Assembly: GCA_965263245.1 (NCBI GenBank)
Contig: CBDHHR010001146.1
Coordinates: forward strand, 620,001 to 684,000
DNA length: 64,000 nucleotides
Direction: 5' to 3'
DNA from: DT-68 sp965263245
GTDB lineage: Bacteria; Bacillota_I; Bacilli_A; Mycoplasmatales; Metamycoplasmataceae
Part shown: positions 32,186-43,381 of the stretch, one piece after another
How positions within the stretch are numbered: position 1 is the first letter of the stretch
Layout: each line of letters opens with the position of its first letter
Notes under the pieces: model-generated
The model's database searches: none
What the model was told of the DNA's origin: nothing
The model's input: only the letters and a program-made list of their open reading frames with translations
Translations under genes and position numbers: made by a program

Positions 32186-32506
32186 CTATATTTGTTTTTT
32201 TGTTCTTTTATCAATTCTGTATTTTTTACCTTTTTCATCTACTTTAAATCCCACCTTAACTAATTTAAAATCTTTTGATTTTGCTTTTGGTTTTAAAGCA
32301 ACATTTGATATGTGAATTGGTGCTTCGAATTCAATTATTCCACCGTCTGGATTTTGTTGAGAAGGTTTTTTATGTTTTTTAACAATGTTGATTTTATCAA
32401 CTAACAGTCGGTCTTTTTTACGGTTTATTGATATAACTCTTCCCGATTGACCTTTATGTTTTCCGGAAATAATTAATACTTCATCATTTTTTTTAATTTT
32501 ATACAT
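32186..32506 (-). CDS. rplX: 50S ribosomal protein L24
   Basis: The 106-residue protein has the KOW motif KKNDEVLIISGKHKGQSGRV at its N-terminus and GGIIEFEAPIHISNVAL. It starts 23S rRNA assembly. Confidence 0.98.
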   Translation of the reverse strand: MYKIKKNDEVLIISGKHKGQSGRVISINRKKDRLLVDKINIVKKHKKPSQQNPDGGIIEFEAPIHISNVALKPKAKSKDFKLVKVGFKVDEKGKKYRIDKRTKKQI

Positions 32507-32515
32507 AAATACTCC

Positions 32516-32887
32516 TTATAAAACCTCTGGTGCGAGCGAAAGAATCTTTTTATACCCTTTTTCACGAAGTTCTCTTGCTATTGGTCCAAACACACGCGTA
32601 CCTTTTGGTGAAATTAAATCTTCTTTTAACACAACCACTGCATTATCATCAAATTTTATGTGGGATCCGTCAGATCTTTTAATTGGATATTTAGTACGAA
32701 CAACAATCGCTTTAACAACTTGTCCGGCTTTAAGTTGACCGTTTGGTATCGCTTTTTTTACCGAACAAACTACAATATCCCCGATTGATGAGACCTTTTT
32801 TTTAGAACCACCTAAAATTTTAAAAATACCAACTTCTTTTGCACCGGAATTATCGGCCACAACTGCTCTTGACATGTCTTGTAACAT
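32516..32887 (-). CDS. rplN: 50S ribosomal protein L14
   Basis: The 123-residue protein has RAVVADNSGAKEVG, GDIVVCSVKKAIPNG and the C-terminal RVFGPIARELREKGYKKILSLAPEVL spread over its final residues. It overlaps the rpsQ stop by one base. Confidence 0.98.
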   Translation of the reverse strand: MLQDMSRAVVADNSGAKEVGIFKILGGSKKKVSSIGDIVVCSVKKAIPNGQLKAGQVVKAIVVRTKYPIKRSDGSHIKFDDNAVVVLKEDLISPKGTRVFGPIARELREKGYKKILSLAPEVL

Positions 32888-33150
32888 TATTCACCTTCCT
32901 TAGCTTTTTCAATAATTTTATCAAGTCTAAATTTTTTAGTTTTTGAATAAGGTCTTGTTTCTGCGATCTGAACAACGTCGTTTAGTTTTGCTTTGTTTTT
33001 TTCATCATGAGCTGCAAATTTTCTATATTTTTTAAATCTTTTACCATAAAGAGAGTGTTTAACAGAAATTTCAACTTGAACTATAATGGTTTTTTGGTTT
33101 TTGGTTGAAATAACTTTTCCAATTAAAGTTTTTCGAGATGTTCTTTCCAT
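32887..33150 (-). CDS. rpsQ: 30S ribosomal protein S17
   Basis: The 87-residue OB-fold protein contains LIGKVISTKNQKTIIVQVE and a conserved NDVVQIAETRPYSKTKKFRL. It is joined to rpmC by a TAATG overlap. Confidence 0.98.
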   Translation of the reverse strand: MERTSRKTLIGKVISTKNQKTIIVQVEISVKHSLYGKRFKKYRKFAAHDEKNKAKLNDVVQIAETRPYSKTKKFRLDKIIEKAKEGE

Positions 33151-33446
33151 TATTTACCTTCCTTTTTTAGTTTTTCAACTTTTTTTTCGTTATTTTTTAA
33201 TTCTTTGGTTTTTACCTCAGGTTTTTCTTTTTTTAAAACCTTATTTTCTTTTGGGTTAGAAACATTTTTTTCATTAATTACCGTAAAAACTCTTGCGATA
33301 TCTTTTCTAACTAAATTAATTTTGTGAGGTTGGTCTAATTGTCCAGTTGAATTTTTAAATCTTAACATGAATAATTCAGCTTTTAAATCATCAATAATTT
33401 TCGAAAGTTCTTTTAAATTTTTTTGTCTTAAATCTTTAGCAATCAT
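33150..33446 (-). CDS. rpmC: 50S ribosomal protein L29 with C-terminal extension
   Basis: The normal L29 core (about 65 residues: DLRQKNLKELSKIIDDLK, LFMLRFKNSTGQL, KDIARVFTVINE) is followed by some 35 Lys/Glu-rich residues, giving 98 in all. Such tails occur in several mycoplasma ribosomal proteins. Their role is unknown. Confidence 0.96.
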   Translation of the reverse strand: MIAKDLRQKNLKELSKIIDDLKAELFMLRFKNSTGQLDQPHKINLVRKDIARVFTVINEKNVSNPKENKVLKKEKPEVKTKELKNNEKKVEKLKKEGK

Positions 33447-33862
33447 TATTCAGCTCCTTTAGTTATAATTTTTCATTTAACAGGTAGTTTATGTCCACCT
33501 AATCTTAAAGCTTCTTTTGCAATTTCTTTTGGAACGCCTAAAACTTCAAAAAGCATCGTTCCTTCTCTAACAACAGCTACTCATTTATCAGGATTTCCTT
33601 TACCTTTACCCATACGTACTCCGATCGGTTTAGAAGTTTTTGTTAAATGCGGAAAAATTCTAATAATAACTTGTCCTTCACGACCCATTTTTCTGGTAAT
33701 TGCAATACGAGCAGCTTCAATTTGTCTAGAAGTTACCCATTGTGAAGTTTGAGCTTGAAGTCCAAATTCACCAAATGAAACTTTATTTCCTTTAACAGCT
33801 TTTTTCTTATTGTGATAAACGTTATGGTGTTTTCTGTACTTTGTTCTTTTTGGTTGGAGCAT
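33446..33862 (-). CDS. rplP: 50S ribosomal protein L16
   Basis: The 138-residue protein contains PKRTKYRKHH, SRQIEAARIAITRKMGREG and GVRMGKGKGNPDKWVAVV, where W is TGA. It binds near the A site of the peptidyl transferase centre. Its stop overlaps the rpmC start. Confidence 0.98.
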
Positions 33863-34515
33863 TATTTTTTACCCCCTTCAAGAATTTCGCCTTTAGAAAT
33901 TCAAACTTTTACACCTAAAGCTCCGTACGTAGTTTTAGCAGTTGCGGTTGCATAATCAACATCTTGTCTTAAAGTGTGAAGTTTCATTTCACCCTCAGTA
34001 TAACCTTCTGTTCTAGCCATGTCAACCCCGTTAAGTCTACCTGAAACTGAAGTTTTAATTCCTTTTGCACCAGCTTTGAGCGCTGATCTAATGGCTTGTT
34101 TTTGAGCAATTCTAAACGAATTCCGGTTCTCAAGTTTTATTGCTATTTCTTCAGCAACAAGCTTGGCGTTTAGTTCTGGTTTTTCAATTGTTATGATTTC
34201 GATGTTTAATTTTAATTTTTTGTTTTTGGTGTGTTTTTTAATCTTATTAATTAACATTTTTAAATTTTTTCCGTCTTCTTCCAAAATAACTCCTGGTTTT
34301 GCAGAAAAAATTTTAATTGAAAGGTCATTTTTTTGGTTTCTAAAAATTTTAATGTTACCAATTAGATATTTTCTTTCAAACTTTTTAATAAATTTAATAA
34401 TTTTTTGATCTTCTAAAAGATAAGTAGCAAACTTATTTTTTGGTGCAAACCATATTGTGTTGTGTTTTTTTGTAATTCCGTAACGAAATCCGTTTGGATT
34501 AACTTTTTGTCCCAT
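33862..34515 (-). CDS. rpsC: 30S ribosomal protein S3
   Basis: The 217-residue protein starts MGQKVNPNGFRYG, has a KH domain and ends with the conserved GAKGIKTSVSGRLNGVDMAR and GVKVWISKGEI region, where W is TGA. It lines the mRNA entry channel. Confidence 0.98.
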
Positions 34516-34526
34516 TTTTTCTCCTT

Positions 34527-34865
34527 TTATCTTTCTGATAATTCAATCGTTAAATTTGAAGTTCTTTTAAATATTGAATATGCACTACCCTTTGCTCTTG
34601 GTCGAAATCTTTTTAACGTTGGTCCTTCGTTTACTAAAATTAGTGAAATAAATAATTTTTCTGCATTCATTCCGTGGTTGTTAACTGCGTTTGCAATTGC
34701 AGAATTTAATAATTTAAGAAAAATTTTTGAGGATTTTTTAGGCGTATTTTTTAATAATTCGATTGCTCTTGAGACATCTTTTTTTCTAATGAGTGAAGCA
34801 ACAAGGTTTGCTTTTCTAACTGATACTCTTTGCATTTTTACGTTTGCTTTAGATGTTTGTGCCAT
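34527..34865 (-). CDS. rplV: 50S ribosomal protein L22
   Basis: The 112-residue protein has RVSVRKANLVASLIR, LLNSAIANAVNNHGM and the exit-tunnel loop region GPTLKRFRPRAKGSAYSIFKRTSN near its end. The start overlaps the rpsS stop by one base. Confidence 0.98.
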   Translation of the reverse strand: MAQTSKANVKMQRVSVRKANLVASLIRKKDVSRAIELLKNTPKKSSKIFLKLLNSAIANAVNNHGMNAEKLFISLILVNEGPTLKRFRPRAKGSAYSIFKRTSNLTIELSER

Positions 34866-35140
34866 TATTTTTTACCTTTATCTTTCCCGTGACCTGAAAA
34901 TGTTCTTGTTGGAGAAAATTCACCTAATTTATGTCCCACCATATCTTCGGTTATAAAAACATCAATAAATTTTCTACCGTTGTGAATTTTAAATGTAAGT
35001 CCAACAAACGAAGGAAATATTGTTGATCTTCTTGACCAGGTTTTAATTGGTCTTTTTTTAGCTTTATTGTTAATAATGTCATTAACTTTTTTTTCTAAAT
35101 GCTTATCAATAAACGGTTGTTTTTTAAGTGATCTTGCCAT
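34865..35140 (-). CDS. rpsS: 30S ribosomal protein S19
   Basis: The 91-residue protein contains KTWSRRSTIFPSFVGLTFKI and HNGRKFIDVFITEDMVGHKLGEFSPTRTF. It sits in the 30S head. It overlaps the rplB stop by one base. Confidence 0.98.
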   Translation of the reverse strand: MARSLKKQPFIDKHLEKKVNDIINNKAKKRPIKTWSRRSTIFPSFVGLTFKIHNGRKFIDVFITEDMVGHKLGEFSPTRTFSGHGKDKGKK

Positions 35141-35982
35141 TATTTTTCTCCTCTTCTTCTTACGATTAATTTAGTTGAAAACTTTTTATTTTTTCTAGTT
35201 TTAACACCAAAAGCTTTTTTTCCTCAAGGTGTCATTGGTGATTTTCTACCAATTGGTTGTTTACCTTCACCACCACCGTGTGGATGATCGTTAGGATTCA
35301 TCGCCGAACCTCTAACGGTTGGTCTAATGCCTTTATGTCTTAACCTACCGGCTTTACCTCAAGATATTAATGAATATTCTTCGTTACCAATTTCGCCAAT
35401 AGTTGCTCTACATGTTGATAAAATTCTACGTACTTCTCCGGATTTTAACTTTAAAATAGTGTATTTACCATCTTCATCATGTCCTAATATTTGTCCTGAT
35501 GAACCCGCTGAACGAGCAATTATTCCGCCTGCACCTGGTTTTATTTCAATGTTATGAACAATTGTTCCTTCAGGAATATTTTTTAAAATTTTTGTATTTC
35601 CTTCTTTAATATCAGCCTTTTCTCCTGATAATATTGTTTGACCAACTTGCATGTTTTTTGTAGTTAATATGTATTTTTTTTCGCCATCTGCATAAACCAC
35701 TAGTGAAATATTTGCGTTTCTATTTGGATCATATTCAATAGTTTTAATTTTGCCTTCAATTCCGTCTTTATTTCTAATAAAATCAATAATTCTATACTTC
35801 TTTTTAGAACCTCCGCCTCTGTGACGAACGGTTATTGAACCAGTATTATTTCTACCAGCGTTCTTTTTAAGAGATTTTAATAACGTTTTTTCAGCCGCAT
35901 GACCTGATAATACATTTTTATAATTTAATGATGTCATATTTCTACGACCGTTTGTTGTTGGCTTAAATTTTTTAATTGCCAT
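35140..35982 (-). CDS. rplB: 50S ribosomal protein L2
   Basis: L2 bridges the subunits and supports peptidyl transfer. The 280-residue protein has RHRGGGSKKKYRIIDFIRNKDG and GAGGIIARSAGSSGQI. After two TGA-encoded Trp it carries RGSAMNPNDHPHGGGEGKQPIGR, with the conserved His of the PHGGGEG motif. Confidence 0.98.
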
Positions 35983-36026
35983 GTTTTACTCTCCTTTTTT
36001 AAATAAATGCATTTAAAGCATATGTT

Positions 36027-36473
36027 TTATTTTGCTTCTGCTTTATTTTTTAGCTCTTTGGTGTTTTTTTCTAAACTTTTTTTATCTTTTTGGGCAGCTA
36101 TTTTTGCAGCGGCTTTTTCTTCAATAGCTTTTTTTTGAATTTCTATTTTCTCTTTTTTAGTAAGTTTATCTTTTTTTGTTTCTTCACTAGACTCTTCCGG
36201 GAATATGTTAATTTTGTTTCCTTTTTCTAAAGTTACAAAAGCTTTTTTAAACCTGTTTGTAAAACCTTTAAATTTACCAACGTTTTTAGGTTTTTTGCTA
36301 ACACTTAAAATGTTGACCTTTTTAACTTTTACATCAAAAATATATTCAACCACTTTTTTAACTTCAGCTTTATTTGTTCTTACATCAACGGCAAAAATAT
36401 AAACATCATTTTCTTTTTGTTGGTAACTTTTTTCAGAAAGAATCGGGTATTTAATTACTTCGTTAATATTCAT
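36027..36473 (-). CDS. rplW: 50S ribosomal protein L23 with C-terminal extension
   Basis: The L23 core (IKYPILSEKSYQ, VDVRTNKAEVKKVVEYIFDVKVKKVNI) occupies about 95 residues. The remaining 50 are a Lys/Ala/Glu-rich helix-like tail, 148 in all. L23 forms the docking site for chaperones and SRP at the tunnel exit, so the tail would lie near that exit. Confidence 0.96.
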   Translation of the reverse strand: MNINEVIKYPILSEKSYQQKENDVYIFAVDVRTNKAEVKKVVEYIFDVKVKKVNILSVSKKPKNVGKFKGFTNRFKKAFVTLEKGNKINIFPEESSEETKKDKLTKKEKIEIQKKAIEEKAAAKIAAQKDKKSLEKNTKELKNKAEAK

Positions 36474-37186
36474 TATTTAACCATCCCTTCGATTTTTTTA
36501 ACATCTTCTACTGAGATAATAAGTACATCGGCATTAACAATTTGTTCAACGTTAAGACCTGAAAGTTTTTGGACTTCAACTTTTTGTAAATTTTGTGAAG
36601 ATTTAAACAAAATTTTTGATTCTGAAATAATTAAGATTTTTTTGAATGAATCTTTTAATTTTAAAGATTTAATTTTTTCAAGAAGGTCTTTGGTTGAAAT
36701 TTTATCCATTTTAATTTCATTAATAATGATTGCTTTTGCTTTTGCTTTTAGTGTTAATGAAGATAAAAACGCTAGTTTTCTAACTTTTTTATTAATTTTA
36801 AGTTTATAGTTTTTTTCTTTTTTAGGACCAAAAGCTACTCCACCACCTACTCATATGGGTGATCTAATTGAACCAGCTCTTGATTTTCCAGTATGTTTTT
36901 GAGCATATGGTTTTTTACCACCACCACGAACTTCGGACCTATTTTTTACATTATGGGTTCCTTGTCTTTGCGAAGCTCTTTCAAACATAATTGTGTCAAA
37001 AATTGCTTGAGTATTAATTTTAATATTAAATGCTTTTGGTGATAAAACGTGTTCTGAAGATTGAGTAATTTGTTTTGGTTTTGTGCTTGTTTTTGGTTGT
37101 GTGCTAGTTTTTACTTGTTTGTTTGTTTTTGGTTTTGTACTAGTTTTTGGTTTTGTACTAGTTTTTGGTTTTGTAACATTTTCCAT
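36473..37186 (-). CDS. rplD: 50S ribosomal protein L4 with repetitive N-terminus
   Basis: The 237-residue protein has an L4 core from about residue 50 (ERASQRQGTHNVKNRSEVRGGGKKPYAQKHTGKSRAG, read in pieces; GGGVAFGP follows). The first 40 residues are an imperfect TKPKTS repeat, absent from normal L4. The core binds 23S rRNA and lines the tunnel. One TGA-encoded Trp joins the two frames. Confidence 0.95.
37073..37174 (-). repeat. 18-bp imperfect repeat in rplD
   Basis: About six units encode TKPKTS variants (residues 5-38 of L4). Three adjacent units are identical or nearly so at the DNA level (GGTTTTGTACTAGTTTTT on the plus strand). The others have diverged to KTNKQV or QPKTS. Slippage would change length in steps of six residues. 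Confidence 0.85.
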
Positions 37187-38079
37187 TACTCGCCTCCTTT
37201 GTTTTCACCATCTTTAGTGTTTTCAATAGTTTTTTTAAGAGTTTTTTCTTCTAATTTTGCATCAGATTCTACTTTGTTATTTTCGGTTGTAATTTCTTTA
37301 TCTTTTTTAGAAGATTCTATTATTTCCTTCATTTTTTCAACTGACATATCAGTGTTTACTTCTGCATTATAATGTTTTGCTTCTTCTAATAGTTGGTTTT
37401 TAATTTGAATAATTTCCATATCAACTAGTTTTTGTGGTTCTTTTGAAGGAATTTGTTTTACAGAAGATTTGATTATTAAAAAACTTTTTTTAGGACCTGG
37501 AACTGAACCTCTAACAATTAGTGCGTTATTTTTTAAATCGGTTGCAATCACTTCTAAATTTTGAATGGTTACTTGTTTTGCTCCCATGTGTCCGGGCATT
37601 GTCATCCCTTTATTAACTTTGTTAGAAGCAACATCACCAATTGATCCGGTCAGACGTAATGGTTTAGAACCTCCACCTCCACCGTGTGATTTAGGACCAA
37701 TTTTTTGGTTATATCTTTTAATTGTTCCTTGAAAACCTTTTCCTTTGGAAATTCCGGTTACATCAACAAATTCTCCTGCAGAAAATATTGATGCATTTAA
37801 AACTTGACCTAAAGTATAACCTTCCATGTTTCTAATCTCTTTAACAAATTTTTTACCGTTTGTTTTTGCTTTTTTAAAGTGACCAAGCAATGGTTTTTTA
37901 GTTGTTTTTTCTCTTTTATCAAAAGTTGCTAGTTGAACTCCGTTATAACCGTCTTTTTCTTTTGAAAAAACCAACGTTACAACGTTATCTTTAACTTCAA
38001 TTATCGAAACCGGAAGTGATCTTCCGTGTTCGGTAAATAATTGGGTCATTCCAACTTTTTTACCTAATATACCTTTCAT
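37186..38079 (-). CDS. rplC: 50S ribosomal protein L3 with C-terminal extension
   Basis: The conserved part (MKGILGKKVGMTQLFTEHGR, FVDVTGISKGKGFQGTIKR, GHMGAKQVTIQNLEV) ends near residue 210. About 85 charged Lys/Glu/Asn-rich residues follow, giving 297 in total, to end in ENKGGE. L3 helps shape the peptidyl transferase centre. Confidence 0.96.
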   Translation of the reverse strand: MKGILGKKVGMTQLFTEHGRSLPVSIIEVKDNVVTLVFSKEKDGYNGVQLATFDKREKTTKKPLLGHFKKAKTNGKKFVKEIRNMEGYTLGQVLNASIFSAGEFVDVTGISKGKGFQGTIKRYNQKIGPKSHGGGGGSKPLRLTGSIGDVASNKVNKGMTMPGHMGAKQVTIQNLEVIATDLKNNALIVRGSVPGPKKSFLIIKSSVKQIPSKEPQKLVDMEIIQIKNQLLEEAKHYNAEVNTDMSVEKMKEIIESSKKDKEITTENNKVESDAKLEEKTLKKTIENTKDGENKGGE

Positions 38080-38128
38080 TTTTCCTCCATTGGCTCATTT
38101 TTAAATAAACATGAGCGTTGATTGTATT

Positions 38129-38437
38129 TTATTTTGCGTTTACTTCCACTTGAATTCCTGATGGTAACTCTAATCTTTTTAATTTTTCCATTAGTTTTTC
38201 ACTTGCATTTTCAATCACGATTAAGCGCTTATGTGTTTTCATTTCAAACTGTTCTCTTGATTTTTTGTGTAAATGAACAGATTTAAGAACGGTAAATCTT
38301 TCCCTTCTTGTTGGAAGAGGAACCGGACCAATGATTTTTGCATCATCTGCTTTAGAAGCTTCAACTATTTTTTTAGTAGCAGAATCTACTAAAGAAGATT
38401 CATAAGCCTTTATTTTAATTTTAATTTTTGACAACAT
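38129..38437 (-). CDS. rpsJ: 30S ribosomal protein S10
   Basis: The 102-residue protein contains IKIKAYESSLVDSATKKIVE, GPVPLPTRRERFTVLKSVH and HLHKKSREQFEMKTHKR. It is the first gene of the cluster. An AAAGGAG ribosome site is upstream, and a TATAAA hexamer at 38524-38519 within TGTGTATAAAAT may be the operon -10. The 175-bp region to the next gene shows no other feature. Confidence 0.97.
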   Translation of the reverse strand: MLSKIKIKIKAYESSLVDSATKKIVEASKADDAKIIGPVPLPTRRERFTVLKSVHLHKKSREQFEMKTHKRLIVIENASEKLMEKLKRLELPSGIQVEVNAK

Positions 38438-38612
38438 TATCTCCTTTTGTTTTTTTATTCAATTTTAGTGTAAAAAAAACGTTAAGTTAACAACAACTAT
38501 TTTTGGTGTATCAACAATTTTATACACAAATGAACTTATTGTTAATCAATTATATATATTTAAAAAAATATTTTGCAATTATTTTTAAATTTAAAAAAAT
38601 AAAATTAAAACC

Positions 38613-41600
38613 TTAAGAAGAACTTAGTAAAGATTGCGGACTTGAAGTTACATTTGGTTCAACCAAAATAACTCCATAAATACCTAAATTTGAATTTGCT
38701 TTATTGGTTGCAGGATTAGTTTTAAAAGTTAGTGTTTTAATGTTTGCATTTTCTAAATTAAAATCATTTAACTCAAGTCTTTCTATCGTTTTAGAATTAC
38801 TTAAAACGTTATTTATGTTTATGTTCTCAAAAAATGTTTTTGTACTAGAAAAATCATCAATGGTTAAATTTACTCTATTTTCAATTCAACTTTTTAACTC
38901 AGCTTTTTTAGATTTTTCAACAATTAATAAAAATGGTTGTTTAAATGAATATTTTGAATCATCGTTTAAATATGCTTCTAATTTAACTAATTCATAACCT
39001 TTTTTGTCTAACTCGTTTTTAAAATTTAAAACATTATTAAATTTATAAATGAATTCATCACCAGTTTCTAATGGTTCAGGTTTCCCAAGGGGTAGATCAT
39101 TATAAACATCTTCAATAATTTTGTTTGAAACTCTTAAATCTAATATGTTTTGAAGATTATACTTTGCTCTATCAGATATTTTAATCTTAAATTCAGGTGA
39201 AATAAAACTAAATTTTTGTTTATCAACTTTGTTTTTTTCATCAATCGTGTAAACATATTTAGCCTTAAATTTAATAAAATCATTTTTATTTAAAATAATG
39301 TTTTTGTCGTCTATTATTAATTCTTCAACTTTTAAAATACCTTTTTTGGAATTAATTTGTAAATATTTTTTAATTCTTTCTTCATGACTTGAAAACTTGT
39401 TATCACTGTAAGAAGCAAATTCTATGTTTACATTTTCATAATAAAAATTTTTAACTTCTTTTTCTAAATAAATTTTATTTTCACCAACTAAAATTTGTTT
39501 AATAAGGGTTTTAAAAACATTAAAAGTTTTAGTTGATTCAGGAAATGTAAAATTAAAAATAGATATTAATTCATCAATGTCACTGGAAGATAGATTTCCA
39601 AATGATTCTTTATTGATTAAAATTCTTTTTATTGAGCTAGGCACACCCGTTGGAAAATCATTAGATTTTTTACCATTTTTATTAAATACTTCTAAGAAAT
39701 ATTTAACAATCTGTCAAACAAAATTAAAATCATTTTCAGAAATGTTATTGCTAGAATTAGCATCATTAATAGCTTTATTAAAAACATTTGAAATAGAAGT
39801 TGCAATTGCTTCTACTTTGTTTGTTCCGACATTATTATCATTTGGATCGATGTAATTATAGCTGCCATCACTTTGTTTTTGAGCAATTTGAAAAATTTCA
39901 ACTAATCCGTAAATGTATTTATTGACATATTGATTAATTGATGGTTCTATTGTTGAAAGGTATTTAATAAAAGGGTCAATGTTTTTCATTAAATCAATCA
40001 GGTTTTTGATGTGTGTAATTCAGTTTTCTTTGGTTGTTGAAAGTCCTGTTTTTGTGATATTAATGATTAAATTTAAAAATTTGTTAGAAAGGTTATTAAA
40101 TAAAGTTTTGCTTGCATTTACACCCGGGTCTGTTAAAATGTTAAAAATTGATTCATATTTTTGATCATTATTTAAAAATTTAATTTTATTTAAAAAATTA
40201 TAATTTTTAAATTCATCATCATTAACTACCTTTTTTTTAGCAAATTGACCGTTAGTTTCATAAAATTTTTTAAAAGAATTAAAAAGAGTTCCAAAATAAT
40301 TTTTATAATCTAAATAATTGCTAAATCTTAATCTAGTTTTTAAATTAAGGATTGGATCTTCATTGTCTTTTTGCACAAAATCTTTGATTGGGTCTAAATT
40401 AGAATTTTTTGCAAACACCAAAATAAAATCAATTAAATTCATGTCTAATAATGAATCAATTGTGGTTTCTCCAGTATTTTCGTAACCATCATAATTAATT
40501 TTTGGAATGTATTTATTGTTTCAAGAATTTCATTCCCCTGTTAGTTTTTCTAACGAATCAGTATCTTCATAAACTATTTGTTCAAGTTGTTTTTCTTTTT
40601 TAGTTATTTTTTGATTAATAAAAGTGTGTAAAGCAATTTTTATTTCAGAATTATTTGGATCATTGATAAATGCATCATATTCTGTTTTAATATCATCAAA
40701 GTTTGAAAGTCCTTGGTTTAAAAATTTATAACTTATTTTGGCAATAAAATCCCTTAGTTTTGGTGCTATGTTTTCTTGATTTTGAAGACCTAATTTCTTT
40801 GCAATGTCTTCAATTGGTTTTAAGTTTTTAAAAATTAATTTAAAAATGGTTTTGTAAGAAAGAACATCTAATTCGTCTAGACCATTATTTAGCAATTTAT
40901 TTAAAGTACTAGAAATTTGGTTTTGATCAAATCATTTTGTAAAGTTTTTACTATTTTTTTCTAAAAATAATTTAATTAGCGAAATAATTCCTTCAATTGA
41001 TTTATTAACTTTTGATTGTTCACCGCCTAAACCATTTTGGATAAAATTATAAATTTGTTCACTTAATTTATCAACACCTTCGTTGTTAATAAAGGTTTTA
41101 AACACTTGTTTAATTTTGTCTAACGAAATTGATTTAATACCACTAAAAACTGTTTTTTCAATAAAGTTAGCAATAATAGACCCTTTGGTTTCACCGTTTT
41201 TGTCACTTACTGTAAGAAATTCATGAACTTTTTTAGCATCTGAAGGTTTTAAAAATGAAGGTAAAAGATTAACTTTAGATAAAAAACTTAATAATTCAAA
41301 TATTGGTTTATGATCTATACTATCATTTTGAAAAATGTTAATAAGTGCTTTAAATGAAGTGTTTCAAGAAAATAAATGAGCAATGGTTTTTTCTCTTGTT
41401 TCAGGGTCTTTTCCAAATACTTTTCAAATTAAAGAAAATTTATTTTTTAAAAATAAATCATATAAATTATCAACTAATAAACTAAAAGTTTTTGAATATT
41501 TTGAAACTAACAAAAGTGATAAAACTATTTCAATAATGTTTTTTGGTATTTCTTCTCTTTTTTCAGCTATTTTTGATAATAATTCAGGAATTGAACTTTC

Positions 41601-43274
41601 ATAATTATCAATAAAATCATTAAATTTCATCTTTGCTTCAATTAATCTTTTTTGTTTTAAAAATTCAAATAAAATTCTAAAATTATTTTGGTTGTCCCTT
41701 TTAAATTCAATTGGACCAAATTTGCTTTCAACAGCCTCAATTATTTTGTCGTAAGTTTCACTAACCACTATGTGAAAGTGATAAATTTTAAAAATACCAC
41801 CGTTTGTACCACCAAGATATCTTAATTTTTCACCATCGTTTCAATCTTTAAAAGAAGTTATGTTATTTCCTTTAAAGGTTTCATTTTTTAACAAAATTTT
41901 TGTTGGTGAAGAAAATTGGTTTGCCGAAGAAAGAAAAGCTTCAGCATCAATATATGGACTTTTTTGTAAATGATCAAGAAACCAATCTAAAAAATAAACT
42001 TCCCTTTTTTTTCCGTCTATAGTTAATTCTACTTTTTGACTTTCATCAAAAATACTAGAGTATTTTTTAGAACCAAAAACTTTCCCTAAAAAAAAGAATT
42101 TTTCACTATAAGATAAAAGCTGGGGGATTCTTTTTCCCATTAATGAAAATACAATGTTGATAATTTTTCGGTTTACTCATGCTGAAACAGAATTTTCACT
42201 AAGAAAAAAATTTTTTAAAATTTGTTTATTTTGTTGTCTTGTTCTTAAAGGAGCTTCAAGGTTTCCAAAGTTTACAAGGTCATATTCAAATATTTTTGTT
42301 TTAATTGCTTTTGGGTTCCAAATATTCATTTGGTATGCGTAATCTTTGAGCAATGTTTTATCAATATTTTGAGAAGGAATACCAAGACCTGTTTTATAAA
42401 ATTTTATTGCAACTTTTACTTTTTTGTTTTTAAAATCAACAAAGGGTTCACTTGTACAAAAAATGTTTTTTTCAGAAAATTTTTGGTTTAATATTAATTT
42501 TGTAGAAGGATCAGAAACTTCATTATTATTTTCTTTTTTTCTAAATTCAGCAAAAAACTTTTTATTAATTTTAGAACCTATTTTTTTTTCTGGTCATTTT
42601 TCATCAAAATCATTTGACAATGAGAAATTATAATCTTCTAAATAATTTTTTAAAAGTGTGGTTTTAGGAGCATACATTCTAAAAAAATTATTTGGAGTTC
42701 ATCCGTTTTTTCGTTTTACAATTTTACCTAAATCATTAATATATTCGTTTATTAATTGAAGATCTTCTTCGTTAAAAGATTTTATTTCAAACAACTTAAT
42801 TTCAACTTTAGAATTTAAAACATCCTTAAAATATTCAATTCCTAAATCCATTTCTGGATTGTTATTTTGGATTTTATTAATTCTGTTAGCTAATTTTTCA
42901 TTTAATTGTTTATAAACTTTTTGAATTTGAATAATTGAAGACATTTTAGAATAATCAATAGTTAAAGGCTCATCTACTAATAAGTTGTTTTCAGGGTCCT
43001 TTTTAAGAAACTCTTTGTTATTTGAATTATTAAAATGAAGATCGTCTAACCAGTTTAAATGACCAAGGTTTTCTCCACCGTCAAATAAATTTATCTTATT
43101 AAATAAATAGTTTTTATCATTAATAACGTTTTTTCTAAAAAAGTTTTCTCCAAAATTATAAGTTTTATTATCTTTTGTACTTCAACGCTGAAAAGAAAAG
43201 TAGACAGCTAATGGTGTAGAAATAGTAATAGCGGTTGTTCCAACAATTGCAATAATTTGAGATTTTTTTTTCAT
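38613..43274 (-). CDS. Large membrane-anchored extracellular protein (1553 aa), unknown function
   Basis: The N-terminus is basic followed by one helix (MKKKSQIIAIVGTTAITIST), with no lipobox cysteine. The remaining 1500 residues are hydrophilic, mostly helical, rich in Asn, Lys, Phe and Ile, and end in LLSSS. Seven open segments share one frame when TGA is Trp. I do not recognise a domain. It lies immediately downstream of an ABC-2 type exporter pair in the same direction, with a 107-bp gap that holds a GGAGTTG ribosome site and a TATATT box. It could be a cargo, partner or surface component of that transporter, but this rests on position only. Confidence 0.85.
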
Positions 43275-43381
43275 AAAACAACTCCATCTTATTTAATTAA
43301 TAATATAAATTGTTTTAACCATTATAATCAAAAAAAAATTAAAAACAACTTTTTTTAGTTTTTTTTAACAAAGGAAAAAAA

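Noticed and set aside
36200..37372. Plus-strand open frames with strings of hydrophobic residues inside the ribosomal cluster
   Set aside because: They are antisense shadows of Lys-rich coding sequence, where AAA/AAG codons read as Phe/Leu on the other strand.
38613..43274. Row of seven short separate genes
   Set aside because: They are one frame interrupted by TGA (Trp) codons only; no other stops intervene.
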